Assembly: GCA_019455065.1 (NCBI GenBank) | Contig: JACFNC010000014.1 | Location: 39,929-103,928, forward strand | DNA from: Rhodospirillales bacterium | Lineage (GTDB): Bacteria > Pseudomonadota > Alphaproteobacteria > Rhodospirillales > Magnetospirillaceae | DNA length: 64,000 nucleotides | Reading direction: 5' to 3' | In this document: piece after piece, positions 22,926-33,895 of the stretch | How positions within the stretch are numbered: the first letter of the stretch is position 1 | Layout: each line of letters opens with the position of its first letter | Notes under the pieces: model-generated | Databases searched by the model: none | What the model saw: the letters and a program-made list of their open reading frames with translations, nothing else | What the model was told of the DNA's origin: nothing | Made by a program: the position numbers and the translations under genes

Positions 22926-22999
22926 TGGCTGGGGGACCTGGATTCGAACCAGGGCTGGCCGGTCCAGAGCCGGCAGTTCTACCGCTAAACTATCCCCCA
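22926..22999 (-). tRNA. tRNA-Gln (anticodon CTG)
   Basis: The 74-nt minus-strand gene begins TGGGGGATAGTTTAGCGG and ends with encoded CCA. The anticodon stem is GCCGG/CCGGC with loop CTCTGGA, giving anticodon CTG. The T arm is CTGG-TTCGAAT-CCAG, and the discriminator base is G, as in bacterial tRNA-Gln. The 3' end faces the integrase gene. No second copy of the 3' end was found to the left within the window. Confidence 0.95.
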
Positions 23000-23219
23000 G
23001 CGGGACGGCGCCACGGGGGCGCGCGGGCGGCGCGGCCGGGGCCGCGAAGGCGGTTCTTCTAACACATCGCCACCGCCTTGTGTAGCGTCAATGTCCGGGC
23101 CGCCGGGAATCGCGCGCGGCGGCCCGGAAAACCCCTTCCGGTGGCCCCCCCGAGTCCTCTATCCTGTTCCCATCGTGGGCCCGCGCGGGCCGACGCCACG
23201 CCGTTTCCGGGGAGGTTCC

Positions 23220-24272
23220 GTGTCCGACGCGATCGCCGTCCACAGCCTGCCGCGGGGCGCCGAAAGGCGGCCCAGGGCACCGCTGGACGGGGTCTACGCG
23301 GCGCTCGATCTCGGCACCAACAACTGCCGCATGCTGGTCGCCCGCCCCCACGGCCGCGGCTTTCGCGTCATCGACGCCTTTTCGCGCATCACCCGCCTGG
23401 GCGAGGGGCTGACGGCGTCGGGGGCGCTGTCGGCGGCGGCCATGGGGCGCACCGTCGACGCCCTGGCCGCCTGCGCCGAGAAGATGGTGCGCCGCGGCGT
23501 CACCCGCGCCCGCCACGTCGCCACCGAGGCCTGCCGCCAGGCGACCAATTGCGACCATTTCCTGTCGCGCGTCGCGGCGGAGACCGGAATCGAGATCGAG
23601 ATCATCACCGCCGAGGAGGAGGCCGGACTGGCGCTGGCCGGGTGCGCCGCCCTGCTCGACCGGCGGCTGTCCGACGCGCTGGTGTTCGACATCGGCGGCG
23701 GCAGCACCGAGCTGATGTGGGTGCGCGTCGAGCGCGGCCGGCCGCCGCGCATCGAGGCATTCACCTCGTTGCCCATCGGCGTCGTCTCGCTGGCCGAGCA
23801 GCGTGCCGGCGATCTGGGCGGCATCGCCGGCTATCGCCGCGTCCTCGGCGAGGTGACCGCGCGTTTCGCCCCCTTCGAGGAGCGCTGCCGCCTGCGGCGC
23901 AGCATCCGCGCCCATAGTTTGCAGGTTCTGGGGACCTCGGGCACGGTCACCACGCTGGGCGGCGTTCATCTCGGACTGCCGCGCTACGAGCGCGCCGCCG
24001 TCGACGGCCTGCTCATGCCCTTCCACGCCATCCACGCCGTCAGCCGCCGCCTTGCCGCCATGGATCACGCCGAGCGCGCGGCGCAGCCCTGCGTCGGCCC
24101 CGAGCGGGCGGACCTGGTGGTGGCCGGCTGCGTGATCCTGGAGGCGATCTGCAACCTGTGGCCGGTGGGGCGGCTGCGGGTGGCCGACCGCGGCCTGCGC
24201 GAAGGCATGCTGCTCGGCATGATGCGTGCCGACGCGTTTTCCCCCCACGCCCTGGCCAGCGCAGCCGAATGA
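23220..24272 (+). CDS. Ppx/GppA-family phosphatase
   Basis: The 350-residue member of the ASKHA fold acts on polyphosphate or pppGpp. It shows [17 protein letters not shown] (phosphate 1 loop), [32 protein letters not shown] (phosphate 2 loop) and [12 protein letters not shown]. The length fits the short two-domain form without the C-terminal HD extension of E. coli Ppx. The start is GTG 23220 behind GGGGAGGTTCC. It is coupled to rlmE by ATGA overlap, an arrangement common in alphaproteobacteria. Confidence 0.9.
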   Translation: MSDAIAVHSLPRGAERRPRAPLDGVYAALDLGTNNCRMLVARPHGRGFRVIDAFSRITRLGEGLTASGALSAAAMGRTVDALAACAEKMVRRGVTRARHVATEACRQATNCDHFLSRVAAETGIEIEIITAEEEAGLALAGCAALLDRRLSDALVFDIGGGSTELMWVRVERGRPPRIEAFTSLPIGVVSLAEQRAGDLGGIAGYRRVLGEVTARFAPFEERCRLRRSIRAHSLQVLGTSGTVTTLGGVHLGLPRYERAAVDGLLMPFHAIHAVSRRLAAMDHAERAAQPCVGPERADLVVAGCVILEAICNLWPVGRLRVADRGLREGMLLGMMRADAFSPHALASAAE

Positions 24273-24994
24273 CGGCCAAGTCGGGCGGACGCGGCAAACG
24301 CGATGGCGGCGGCGGGCGCCGCGTTCTTGCGCAGCGGGTGCGCACCGCGCGTGGCCGCACGCTGTCGTCGACGCGCTGGCTGGAGCGCCAGCTCAACGAC
24401 CCCTACGTGACCGAGGCGCGCCGCCTGGGCTACCGCTCGCGCGCCGCCTTCAAGCTGACGCAGCTCGACGACCGCTTCCATTTCCTGCGGCCCGGCAAGC
24501 GGGTGGTCGACCTCGGCGCGGCGCCCGGCGGATGGACCCAGGTGGCGGTGGCCCGCGTCAAGGCCGGCGAGCCGGGCGGCGGCAAGGTCGTCGGCATCGA
24601 CATCGCCGAGTGGGAGCCGGTGGCGGGCGCCACCCATCTGCAGCACGACTTCCTGGACGACGCCGCGCCGGCGCTGCTGCGCGAGGCGCTGGCCGGGCCG
24701 GCCGACGTGGTGCTGAGCGACATGGCGGCGCCCGCCACCGGCCATCCGCAGACCGACCATCTGCGCATCATCGCCCTGTGCGAGGCGGCGCTGGCCTTCG
24801 CCCAGGAGGTGCTGGCCCCGGGGGGCGCCTTCGTCGCCAAGGTGTTCCAGGGCGGCGCGGAAAAGGAATTGCTGGACGCCCTCAAGCGCGACTTCGCCAC
24901 CGTGCGCCACGCCAAGCCCCCGGCCAGCCGCTCGGAGTCGGCCGAGACCTATGTCGTGGCCATGGGTTTCCGGGGGGCGAAAGCGGAGCAGTGA
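24269..24994 (+). CDS. rlmE: 23S rRNA (uridine-2'-O)-methyltransferase RlmE (FtsJ/RrmJ)
   Basis: RlmE methylates the 2'-O of a conserved uridine in the 23S rRNA A loop during late large-subunit assembly. The 241-residue product shows the K-D-K-E tetrad in context: [40 protein letters not shown] and [15 protein letters not shown]. The SAM motif is [15 protein letters not shown]. The basic N-terminal tail is longer than in E. coli, usual for alphaproteobacteria. It begins within the stop of the phosphatase gene. Confidence 0.95.
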   Translation: MTAKSGGRGKRDGGGGRRVLAQRVRTARGRTLSSTRWLERQLNDPYVTEARRLGYRSRAAFKLTQLDDRFHFLRPGKRVVDLGAAPGGWTQVAVARVKAGEPGGGKVVGIDIAEWEPVAGATHLQHDFLDDAAPALLREALAGPADVVLSDMAAPATGHPQTDHLRIIALCEAALAFAQEVLAPGGAFVAKVFQGGAEKELLDALKRDFATVRHAKPPASRSESAETYVVAMGFRGAKAEQ

Positions 24995-25016
24995 CGCGGC
25001 GAACGCGGGCCGGCCG

Positions 25017-26357
25017 CTACCGCATGGCAAACAATTCCTGGTGAAAGAACCGCTGCGCCGGCAGGCCGTGGGCGGCGAAATCGGTGCGGAGGGCCTGGCC
25101 GAAGCCGGCGGGGCCGCAGAACCACAGGCTGGCCTCCCGCCATTGTGGGACCGCGGCCCGGATGCGGTCGCCGGACAGACGGCCGTCGCGGGAATCGACC
25201 AGGACATGCAGGCGCACCCCGGCGGCGTCGGCGTCGGCGGTCAGCTTGGCGATCGCTTCCTCGTCGTAATCGGCGGTGGTGTGGAAGAGATCGACGCGCT
25301 GCCGAGGCCGGTCCACGGTGGTCGCCAGATGCTTCATGCGGGCGATGAACGGCGTGATGCCGATGCCCCCGCCTACCCAGATCTGGTGCGAACGGGTATC
25401 GTCGAAGGTGAAGCAGCCGTAAGGCCCCTCGACGGTCACGTCTTGGCCGACCTTCAACGTCTTGCGCAGGTGCTGGGTGTAGTCGCCCAACTCCTTGACG
25501 ATGAAGGTGACGAGGCGGTCGGCATCGTTCCACGCCGAGGCGATCGTGTAAGGGTGGGCGCCTTCCGACTCATGGGCGGTGACGAACGCAAACTGGCCGG
25601 GCTGGTGTCCCGGCCAACCTTTCGGGATTCCGATCACCACCTCCAGCACACGGACGCCGGGATAGTAGTGGAGGGCATCGATTCTGCCTCCAACTTGCCG
25701 GCGCGCGGCGACGCGGCGCAGCAGCACGACGCCGGCTGCCCAAGTGCCGAAGCCCATCAACCCAGCCATCACCAGGCCGAGGGGCGTCGGCCAGTAGGCA
25801 AATTTGGTCAGAACCACGGCATGGAAGACCAGCACCAGATAGACGACGGCCAGCAGGCGATGCGTCGTGAAGAACCAGCGGTAAGGGAACCGTTTGACGA
25901 GGGCGAGCGCGATCAGCGCCACGGCCGCGTAGAACGCCCATTCGCCGATGCCCTCGGCGGGGCCGCGCAAGGTGGAGAGGAACTGCTCGACCGGATTGTC
26001 GAAGACTGGCCGCGGCCCGCGTTGCGGCCGCTGCAGCCAGCCCCAGCCGACCGCCCATTTCGGTCCCTGCGCCCACAGCCAATGGCCGACGCCGATCGCC
26101 AGGGCAGCGATGCCCAGCCATTTGTGCAGCCGGTACATCTTGTCCAGGCCGTTCAGCCGTCGTTCGGGCCAGCGCGGCCGCAAGGCCAGGATCATGGCCA
26201 CGCTCATGCAGGCCATGGCGATGACGCCGCTGTACTGCACCATGTGGTCGCGGAGAGCGAAAAACGTTTTCGCCTGCAGGGCGGCAGGGTCCGCCGCCAG
26301 CCACAGGACGGTCAGCAACGCAAGCAGGCTCCACAACGTGATCTTGATGTTCCGCAC
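25017..26357 (-). CDS. Ferric-reductase-like membrane flavocytochrome (FAD/NAD(P)H oxidoreductase)
   Basis: The 446-residue protein has an N-terminal six-helix ferric-reductase domain (about 1-200), with histidines such as YRLHKWLGI, GVGHWLW, THRLLAVVYLVLVFHAV placed to bind two hemes. An FAD-binding barrel follows (HQPGQFAFV, HPYTIAS). The C-terminal NAD(P)-binding domain has VGGGIGITPFIARMK and WFCGPAGFGQALR. It transfers electrons from NAD(P)H through the membrane to an unknown acceptor. The GTG at 26357 has AGGGAT upstream and gives the common MRNIKITLW-type start; an ATG at 26396 adds 13 residues. A single-gene unit. Confidence 0.87.
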   Translation of the reverse strand: MRNIKITLWSLLALLTVLWLAADPAALQAKTFFALRDHMVQYSGVIAMACMSVAMILALRPRWPERRLNGLDKMYRLHKWLGIAALAIGVGHWLWAQGPKWAVGWGWLQRPQRGPRPVFDNPVEQFLSTLRGPAEGIGEWAFYAAVALIALALVKRFPYRWFFTTHRLLAVVYLVLVFHAVVLTKFAYWPTPLGLVMAGLMGFGTWAAGVVLLRRVAARRQVGGRIDALHYYPGVRVLEVVIGIPKGWPGHQPGQFAFVTAHESEGAHPYTIASAWNDADRLVTFIVKELGDYTQHLRKTLKVGQDVTVEGPYGCFTFDDTRSHQIWVGGGIGITPFIARMKHLATTVDRPRQRVDLFHTTADYDEEAIAKLTADADAAGVRLHVLVDSRDGRLSGDRIRAAVPQWREASLWFCGPAGFGQALRTDFAAHGLPAQRFFHQELFAMR

Positions 26358-26556
26358 GGCCAATCCCTGGGTTAGCAGTCCGCCGGCTGCCGGCATCGAC
26401 GGTCGCCGACCGAAAGCATCCTCGGTGGGAAATGTAACAGGATGATGTCAGGGGCCATCCGCAACGGACGGGTTACGCTTCTCGGAATCTTGGCTCCGGA
26501 GCATGGCTTGGCTTCGCCGTGTCGCGATGACACCACCGCCGCGATAATCTCTTGCG

Positions 26557-28631
<2,075 letters not shown>

Positions 28632-28660
28632 CACCTTCAAATGCCCGCGGCGCAAGCGAC

Positions 28661-30040
28661 ATGACCCCGGCGGCGCGGCTGCAGGCCGTCATCGACGTGC
28701 TCGAGGCCGTTGCCGCGACCGATCGGCCGGCCGACGGCGTCATCGGCGCGTGGTTCAAGGAGCGGCGCTTCGTCGGTTCGAAGGACCGGCGCGACATCGC
28801 CGAGCGCGTATACGGAATCCTGCGCCGCCGCGCCCGGCTCGACTGGTGGCTGGCGCGCATCGGAATCGTGAAACCCACGGCCCGACGGTGGCTGCTTGCC
28901 GATCTGGCGATCGGCGAGCGGGCGATGCCCGAGGACCTGCAACCGCTGTTCGGGCGGGAAACCTATGGCCCGCCCACGCTCACCCCCGACGAGCGCGGGC
29001 TCGTGGCGCGCCTGAGCGGCCAACCCCTCTCCCATGGCGACATGCCGGATTGGGTGCGCGGCGAATATCCCGGATGGATCGAGCCGGCGCTGCGGGCGGC
29101 GTTCGGTGAGGACTTCGCCGCCGAAGTGGCCGCCATGCGCGAGGAGGCGCCGCTCGATCTGCGGGTGAACACTTTGAAAGCCACGCGCGACGAGGCGATC
29201 GCCGCTCTGGCGGACGAAGGCGTCACGGCGCAACCGACGGTCCTGTCGCCCATCGGCCTGCGTCTCGACGGGCGGGTCGCGCTCTCGGCCCTGAAAGCTT
29301 TTCGCGACGGGCTGGTCGAGGTGCAGGACGAAGGTTCGCAACTGGTCGCCCTGCTGACCGACGCGCGGCCCGGCCAGGCGGTGGTCGACTACTGCGCCGG
29401 GGCCGGCGGCAAGACGCTGGCCCTGGCCGCCGCCATGCGCAACAAGGGGCGGCTGATCGCCTGCGACGTCTACGAGAACCGCATGGCGCGTGCCCAGGAG
29501 CGCATGCGGCGGGCCGGGGTGCACAACGTCACGCGGCGTCTGCTGGGGGCCGAGGGCGACAAATGGATGAAGCGCAACGCGGGGAGCTTCGATCGCGTGC
29601 TGGTCGACGCGCCGTGCAGCGGCACCGGAACCTGGCGCCGCAATCCCGATGCCCGCTGGCGGCTGCTTCCTGAGGACCTGGACCGGCTGGCGGCGTTGCA
29701 GGCCGACATTCTCGCCCGGGCGGCAAAGTTGGTGCGTCCGGGCGGCAGGCTGATCTATGCCACCTGTTCGGTTCTGGCCGTCGAGAACGAGGGCCAGGTG
29801 CGGTCGTTTCTGGCTGCCGCGCCCAATTTCGGCCCGCAGTCGCTCTCTGCCGTGTGGACGTCCGTCATCGGCGGTGCGTGCCCGTCGGACGGCCCGTGGC
29901 TGCGCCTGTCGCCGGCGCGCCACGGTACCGACGGCTTCTTCGTCGCCGTCATGGAGCGGGCACTAGATTCGCGGTCGGCGCCCGCGGATCAGCCCGACCA
30001 CCAGGGCGATGACGAAAAGAACCAGAAACACGAAGAATAG
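28661..30040 (+). CDS. rsmB: RsmB/NOP2-family rRNA (cytosine-C5)-methyltransferase
   Basis: The 459-residue enzyme has an N-terminal NusB-like RNA-binding part (about 1-140) and a Rossmann methyltransferase domain. The SAM site is [19 protein letters not shown]. The catalytic cysteines lie in [18 protein letters not shown] and [14 protein letters not shown]. RsmB methylates C967 of 16S rRNA in E. coli; the family may differ in exact target. Its last 26 codons overlap the convergent DUF1328 gene, and the resulting tail ([19 protein letters not shown]) looks like antisense-derived low-complexity sequence. Confidence 0.92.
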   Translation: MTPAARLQAVIDVLEAVAATDRPADGVIGAWFKERRFVGSKDRRDIAERVYGILRRRARLDWWLARIGIVKPTARRWLLADLAIGERAMPEDLQPLFGRETYGPPTLTPDERGLVARLSGQPLSHGDMPDWVRGEYPGWIEPALRAAFGEDFAAEVAAMREEAPLDLRVNTLKATRDEAIAALADEGVTAQPTVLSPIGLRLDGRVALSALKAFRDGLVEVQDEGSQLVALLTDARPGQAVVDYCAGAGGKTLALAAAMRNKGRLIACDVYENRMARAQERMRRAGVHNVTRRLLGAEGDKWMKRNAGSFDRVLVDAPCSGTGTWRRNPDARWRLLPEDLDRLAALQADILARAAKLVRPGGRLIYATCSVLAVENEGQVRSFLAAAPNFGPQSLSAVWTSVIGGACPSDGPWLRLSPARHGTDGFFVAVMERALDSRSAPADQPDHQGDDEKNQKHEE

Positions 30041-30139
30041 GATCTGGGCGATCTCGATCGCGGCGCCGGCGACGCCCCCAAAACCGAAAAGGGCTGCCAC
30101 GATCGCGATGACCAGGAATATCGCCGCCCAATAGAGCAT
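29963..30139 (-). CDS. DUF1328 (YtjA-like) small membrane protein
   Basis: The 58-residue protein with two membrane helices ([20 protein letters not shown] and [20 protein letters not shown]) matches DUF1328, widespread in proteobacteria and often stress-induced; role unknown. GATGGAGGCTGC precedes the ATG. Its 3' 78 bp lie inside the 3' end of rsmB on the other strand. Confidence 0.88.
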   Translation of the reverse strand: MLYWAAIFLVIAIVAALFGFGGVAGAAIEIAQILFFVFLVLFVIALVVGLIRGRRPRI

Positions 30140-30441
30140 GCAGCCTCCATCGCTTGTGACTAACTCGACCTGTCCCTGCATATACTTCCGACTAGAGATG
30201 TTTTGCAGGGGTGCAGACGGCTGAGACACTAAAGAGCTAGGAAGAGTTGTCGGCTTGCCAAAATGGAAATAAAGGTTTGTTTGAATGGAGCGATTATTTC
30301 AGAACTCCAGCGAATACGGCATTATTCCATGGTTGCCGGCAATGGTTATATATCGATAGTGGACAAGGTCATACACGGGCTTGCGTGACGGCGGCCGAGA
30401 CACGACATCAAGCACTCGGTTGGTTCACGGGGCGATGGTTC
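30140..30441. other. AT-rich intergenic stretch, no gene
   Basis: About 300 bp of much lower GC than the surroundings, especially 30230-30370. It holds the upstream region of the DUF1328 gene and of the small gene at 30442. It contains GAATGGAGCG (30283), CCAGCGAATA (30307) and CATTATTCCAT (30320); all three also occur in the AT-rich stretch near 35.4-35.5 kb on the other side of the TRAP-amidase operon. A long frame from 30247 is not convincing. Confidence 0.6.
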
Positions 30442-30612
30442 ATGCAGACCTTGATCACGGGCCTGCTCTCGATCGGAGTGGCGGGATTGTTCCTGGGGTG
30501 GATGGCCTATCAGGTCGGTGAATGGCCACTCGTGGTCGTCGTCTTGATCGGCATCGCGGGGATGCTCGCCGACGTCATCCAGAATTTGCGCCGGCCGGAC
30601 AACAACGTCTAG
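30442..30612 (+). CDS. Small two-helix membrane protein, 56 residues
   Basis: The sequence MQTLITGLLSIGVAGLFLGWMAYQVGEWPLVVVVL... has two hydrophobic helices (about 3-24 and 29-47) and a short charged C-terminus (QNLRRPDNNV). The ribosome site is weak (GGGGCGATG region), so expression is uncertain. Its stop overlaps the convergent amidase end by 4 bp. No family was recognised. Confidence 0.55.
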   Translation: MQTLITGLLSIGVAGLFLGWMAYQVGEWPLVVVVLIGIAGMLADVIQNLRRPDNNV

Positions 30613-31946
30613 GGAAGGGCGGTTTCGGCCAGCCAGCGGGCCAGGCGCAGCAGGCGCGCGTCGTCGCCGCGGGCACCCACCAGTTGCACGCCGATGGGAA
30701 GGCCGTTGGGCCCGCTCAGCAACGGCACGGTCACCGCCGGCAGGCCGCACAGCGTCCAGATGGTGCAGAAGGCCGGATCGCCGGTCGATTCCAGACCCGG
30801 CGGCGCCTCGCCCGTCGCGGCCGGCGTCAGGATGGCGTCGCAAAAGGCGAACACGTCGTCGAGCAGGGCGTTCAGCACGTCAGCGCGGGCCAGCGCGCGA
30901 TTGTAGTCGATGGCCAGGGTGGTCCGACCGCGTTCGATCATGCCGCGCAGGATTACACTCAACTGGTCGGCCCCCCGCTCGTACTCGTCGGCAAAGCTGA
31001 GGGCGAGGTCGGCTTCCATGATGGTGCGGTGAAGCTCGAGCGCGCGATCGAACGGACTGGGTAGATCGGTCACGCCGACACGCTCGCCCAGGGCTTCGAC
31101 GAGGTCCGCGAACGCGACCCGCAAACCGGCGTCCGTCCGATCCCAGGTCGGCCCGCGTACGAAGGCCAGGCGCGGGGCGACCGGCGGCTCCTGGGCGACG
31201 ACGGCGGTCAGGTCGGGTGCCGGCCGCGGCCTCATGTCGGGATCGCGGGCGTCGAAGGCCATCAGGGGCTGGGCGAGCAAGGCGAGATCCGGGGCGCTGC
31301 GGGCGAAGACGCCGACATGGTCGAGGCGGCGCGACAGGGCGAGGACGCCGGCGCGGGAAATCGCCCCGTGGGACGGCTTGTAGCCGAACACCCCGCAATA
31401 CGAGGCCGGCCGGATCATGGAGCCGTTGGTCTGGCTTCCGAGGGCGAGCGGCACCATGCCGGCGGCCACCGCCGCCGCCGAGCCGCTGGAAGAACCGCCG
31501 GGGGTCCGGTCGGGGGCATGCGGATTGCGGGTCTTGCCCGGCGCGTAGACCGCAAGCTCGGTGGTCACCGTCTTTCCCAGGATCACCGCACCCGCTCGTC
31601 GGAGAAGGGAGACGACGGTCGCGTCCTCGCAAGGCCGGCGCCCGGCATGAAGCACGGTTCCGTCCTCGGTGGGCATGTCGGCGGTATCGAAGATGTCCTT
31701 CACCCCCACCGGGAGCCCGTGCAGCGGCCCCAGGGCTTCGCCGCGGCGGCGGCGGGCATCGGCCTCGCGCGCCTGGCCGAGGGCATGGTCGGGGTCGAGA
31801 TACGCCCAGGCGCCGATGCCATCCTCGGCCGCCGCGATGCGGTCGAGACAGGCCGCGGTCAACTCCTCGGCCGAGATTTCCCCGCCCGCCAAAGCTCCCG
31901 CCGCCTCGGTTGCGGAAAGCCGCCAAAGCTCGAAGTCATCGGCCAT
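30609..31946 (-). CDS. Amidase-signature-family hydrolase
   Basis: The 445-residue amidase hydrolyses C-N bonds of amides or ureas. The Ser-cisSer-Lys triad is visible: Lys83 in HGLPVGVKDIFDTAD, the cis-Ser in RTPGGSSSGSAAAVA (about 153), and the nucleophile Ser176 in GSQTNGSMIRPASYCG. It lacks the tail of GatA and is more like AtzF/allophanate-type or broad amidases. The start overlaps the TRAP large-subunit stop by 11 bp, so it is the last gene of the TRAP operon and probably acts on the imported substrate. Confidence 0.9.
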   Translation of the reverse strand: MADDFELWRLSATEAAGALAGGEISAEELTAACLDRIAAAEDGIGAWAYLDPDHALGQAREADARRRRGEALGPLHGLPVGVKDIFDTADMPTEDGTVLHAGRRPCEDATVVSLLRRAGAVILGKTVTTELAVYAPGKTRNPHAPDRTPGGSSSGSAAAVAAGMVPLALGSQTNGSMIRPASYCGVFGYKPSHGAISRAGVLALSRRLDHVGVFARSAPDLALLAQPLMAFDARDPDMRPRPAPDLTAVVAQEPPVAPRLAFVRGPTWDRTDAGLRVAFADLVEALGERVGVTDLPSPFDRALELHRTIMEADLALSFADEYERGADQLSVILRGMIERGRTTLAIDYNRALARADVLNALLDDVFAFCDAILTPAATGEAPPGLESTGDPAFCTIWTLCGLPAVTVPLLSGPNGLPIGVQLVGARGDDARLLRLARWLAETALP

Positions 31947-33258
31947 AGATGTACCCTGGCAACCAAAGGACGATCTCAGGATAAAGGTACAGCGCGGCCA
32001 TGGCGACGAATACCAAGCTGAGGAACGGCATCACGCCCTTGAAGATGTCCATGAGCTGGATGTGGGGTGGCGCCACGCCCTTGAGATAATAGGCCGCCAT
32101 CGCCATCGGCGGTGTCAGGAACGAGGTCTGCAGGTTGAGGGCCACGAGGACGCCGAAGATCAGCGGGTCGATCTCGAAGTGCGGCAACAGCGGCAGGAAG
32201 ATGGGCACGAAGATGATGATGATCTCGGTCCACTCCAGAGGCCATCCCAGCAGGAAGATGATCAACTGGGCCATGATCAGGAAGCCGACCGGGCTCAAGT
32301 CCAGCCCCAGGACCAACTCCTCGACGACGTGATGGCCCCCGAGATACGAGAACACCGACGAGAACGTCCACGATCCGATGAACAGATAGCAGACCATCGC
32401 CGAGGTGCGCGCGGTGAGGAACACCGCCTCCTTCAGCCGCTCCCAGGTCAGCGCCCGGTAGGCCGACGCGAGCACGAGGCCGCCCAGCGCGCCGACCGCC
32501 GCCGCCTCCGACGGCGTGGCGAGCCCGAACAGAATCGCCCCCAGCACCGACAGGATGAGGACGGCGAGGGGAAAGAACGAGGTGAGGAGATCGAAGACGA
32601 TGGTGAGGAACGGAAGATCGGTCTGTTCCTTGGGCAGCTTCGGCGCCAGGCGCGGATTGATGAGCGCCCGCGCCACCACGTAGACCATGTACAGCCCGGC
32701 CAGCAGGAACCCGGGCAGCAGCGCCCCGGCATAGAGCTTGACCACCGAGATGCCGGCCGCCGCCGAGTAGAGGATCAGCATGATACTGGGCGGGATGAGG
32801 ATGCCCAGGCAGCCGCCGGCGCAGATCACCCCCGCCGAGAGCCGCGTGTCGTAGCCGGCCTTGAGCATCACCGGGAAGGCCAGCAGCCCCATCAGCGTGA
32901 CCACCGCGCCGACGATGCCGGTGGCGGTGGCGAACATCGCGCAGGTCGCCAGCGCCGCCACCGCCATCGGCGCCGGGATGGCCCGCGCCGCGACGTTCAA
33001 GCTGTGGAACAGACGATTGATGATGTTCGCACGCTCGACGATGTAGCCCATGAACAGGAACAGCGGCACCGCCACCAGCACCTCGTTGGCCATGACGTCA
33101 TAGGTGTTCTGGACGAGGAGCTGGAAGATGATGTCGCCCATCGCGTAGTAGCCGAAGATCACGCCCATCGCCATCAGCGTGAAGGCGACCGGGAAGCCGA
33201 GAAGGATGATGAAGATGAACAGCCCCATCATCATCACGGCGACCTGAGGGTCGGTCAT
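31936..33258 (-). CDS. dctM: TRAP transporter large permease (DctM)
   Basis: The 440-residue integral membrane subunit has about 12 hydrophobic segments. Typical DctM stretches are GFPVAFTLMAMGVIFG, NEVLVAVPLFLFMGYIVERA, GGCLGILIPPSIMLILYSAAAGISV and LNLQTSFLTPPMAMAAYYLKGVAP. It drives sodium- or proton-coupled uptake with the small permease and binding protein. The ATG overlaps the stop of the small permease gene. It resembles the subgroup annotated as mannitol/chloroaromatic transporters, but the substrate cannot be fixed. Confidence 0.94.
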   Translation of the reverse strand: MTDPQVAVMMMGLFIFIILLGFPVAFTLMAMGVIFGYYAMGDIIFQLLVQNTYDVMANEVLVAVPLFLFMGYIVERANIINRLFHSLNVAARAIPAPMAVAALATCAMFATATGIVGAVVTLMGLLAFPVMLKAGYDTRLSAGVICAGGCLGILIPPSIMLILYSAAAGISVVKLYAGALLPGFLLAGLYMVYVVARALINPRLAPKLPKEQTDLPFLTIVFDLLTSFFPLAVLILSVLGAILFGLATPSEAAAVGALGGLVLASAYRALTWERLKEAVFLTARTSAMVCYLFIGSWTFSSVFSYLGGHHVVEELVLGLDLSPVGFLIMAQLIIFLLGWPLEWTEIIIIFVPIFLPLLPHFEIDPLIFGVLVALNLQTSFLTPPMAMAAYYLKGVAPPHIQLMDIFKGVMPFLSLVFVAMAALYLYPEIVLWLPGYIYGR

Positions 33259-33836
33259 GGTGCCCGCTCCCGCGTCGCCTCGGCCTGATGGAGGATCGCG
33301 GTTTCCAGTTCCTCGACGTCGTGCAGCCGCTGCGGCCACGTTCCGGTGCGCAGGCAATAGGCGCAACGGATGACCTCGATGATTCCCTGGAGGAGCAACA
33401 GAATTCCCGCCACCGGGATGAGCATCTTGAGGGGGTAGACGGGCACCCCGGCGGGGCTGAAGATGCTGGTCTCCTTGAACGTCCAGGACATCTTGGCGAA
33501 GCCGTAGCCGGAATAGATGAGGGCCAGGACGCCGGGGAAGTAGAAGATGAAGTAGAGGACGAAGTCGATGCCGGCTTGGCCGCGCGGCGGCAGCAGGCGA
33601 TAGATGACGTCGCCCCGCACGTGGCCGTCGCGCGACAGCGTATAGGCGCCGGCCATGATGAACAGGGCGCCGTACATGACGTAGCTGATGTCGTAGGCCC
33701 AGCTGGTAGGGGCGCGCAGGGCGTAGCGGACGAAGACCTCGTAGCTGACGCCGAAGGTCAGGACAAGGATGCACCAGGCAAAGGATTTGCCCATCCACAT
33801 GCTCAGGCGCTCGACGAAGTAGATGAAGGCTTGCAT
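33255..33836 (-). CDS. dctQ: TRAP transporter small permease (DctQ)
   Basis: The 193-residue small subunit has four membrane helices; FGVSYEVFVRYALRAPTSWAYDISYVMYGALFIMAGAY is the conserved DctQ core, and a positively charged VRGDVIYRLLPPRGQ loop follows. It ends with a charged tail (EELETAILHQAEATRERAP). It lies between dctP (59-bp gap) and dctM (ATGA overlap) in one leftward operon. Confidence 0.92.
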   Translation of the reverse strand: MQAFIYFVERLSMWMGKSFAWCILVLTFGVSYEVFVRYALRAPTSWAYDISYVMYGALFIMAGAYTLSRDGHVRGDVIYRLLPPRGQAGIDFVLYFIFYFPGVLALIYSGYGFAKMSWTFKETSIFSPAGVPVYPLKMLIPVAGILLLLQGIIEVIRCAYCLRTGTWPQRLHDVEELETAILHQAEATRERAP

Positions 33837-33895
33837 GGGCCGCCGCTCGGCAAGAGGGACGAGGGGGCGGCCCTGGCGGGGCCGCCCCGGCAGCA

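Noticed and set aside
20828..23062. A 744-codon plus-strand frame opposite the integrase and reading through the tRNA
   Set aside because: It crosses the tRNA-Gln gene and is the reverse shadow of the integrase.
30247..30441. N-terminal extension of the small membrane protein at 30442
   Set aside because: The upstream part lies in AT-rich sequence, has no hydrophobic or domain pattern, and contains words shared with another non-coding stretch.
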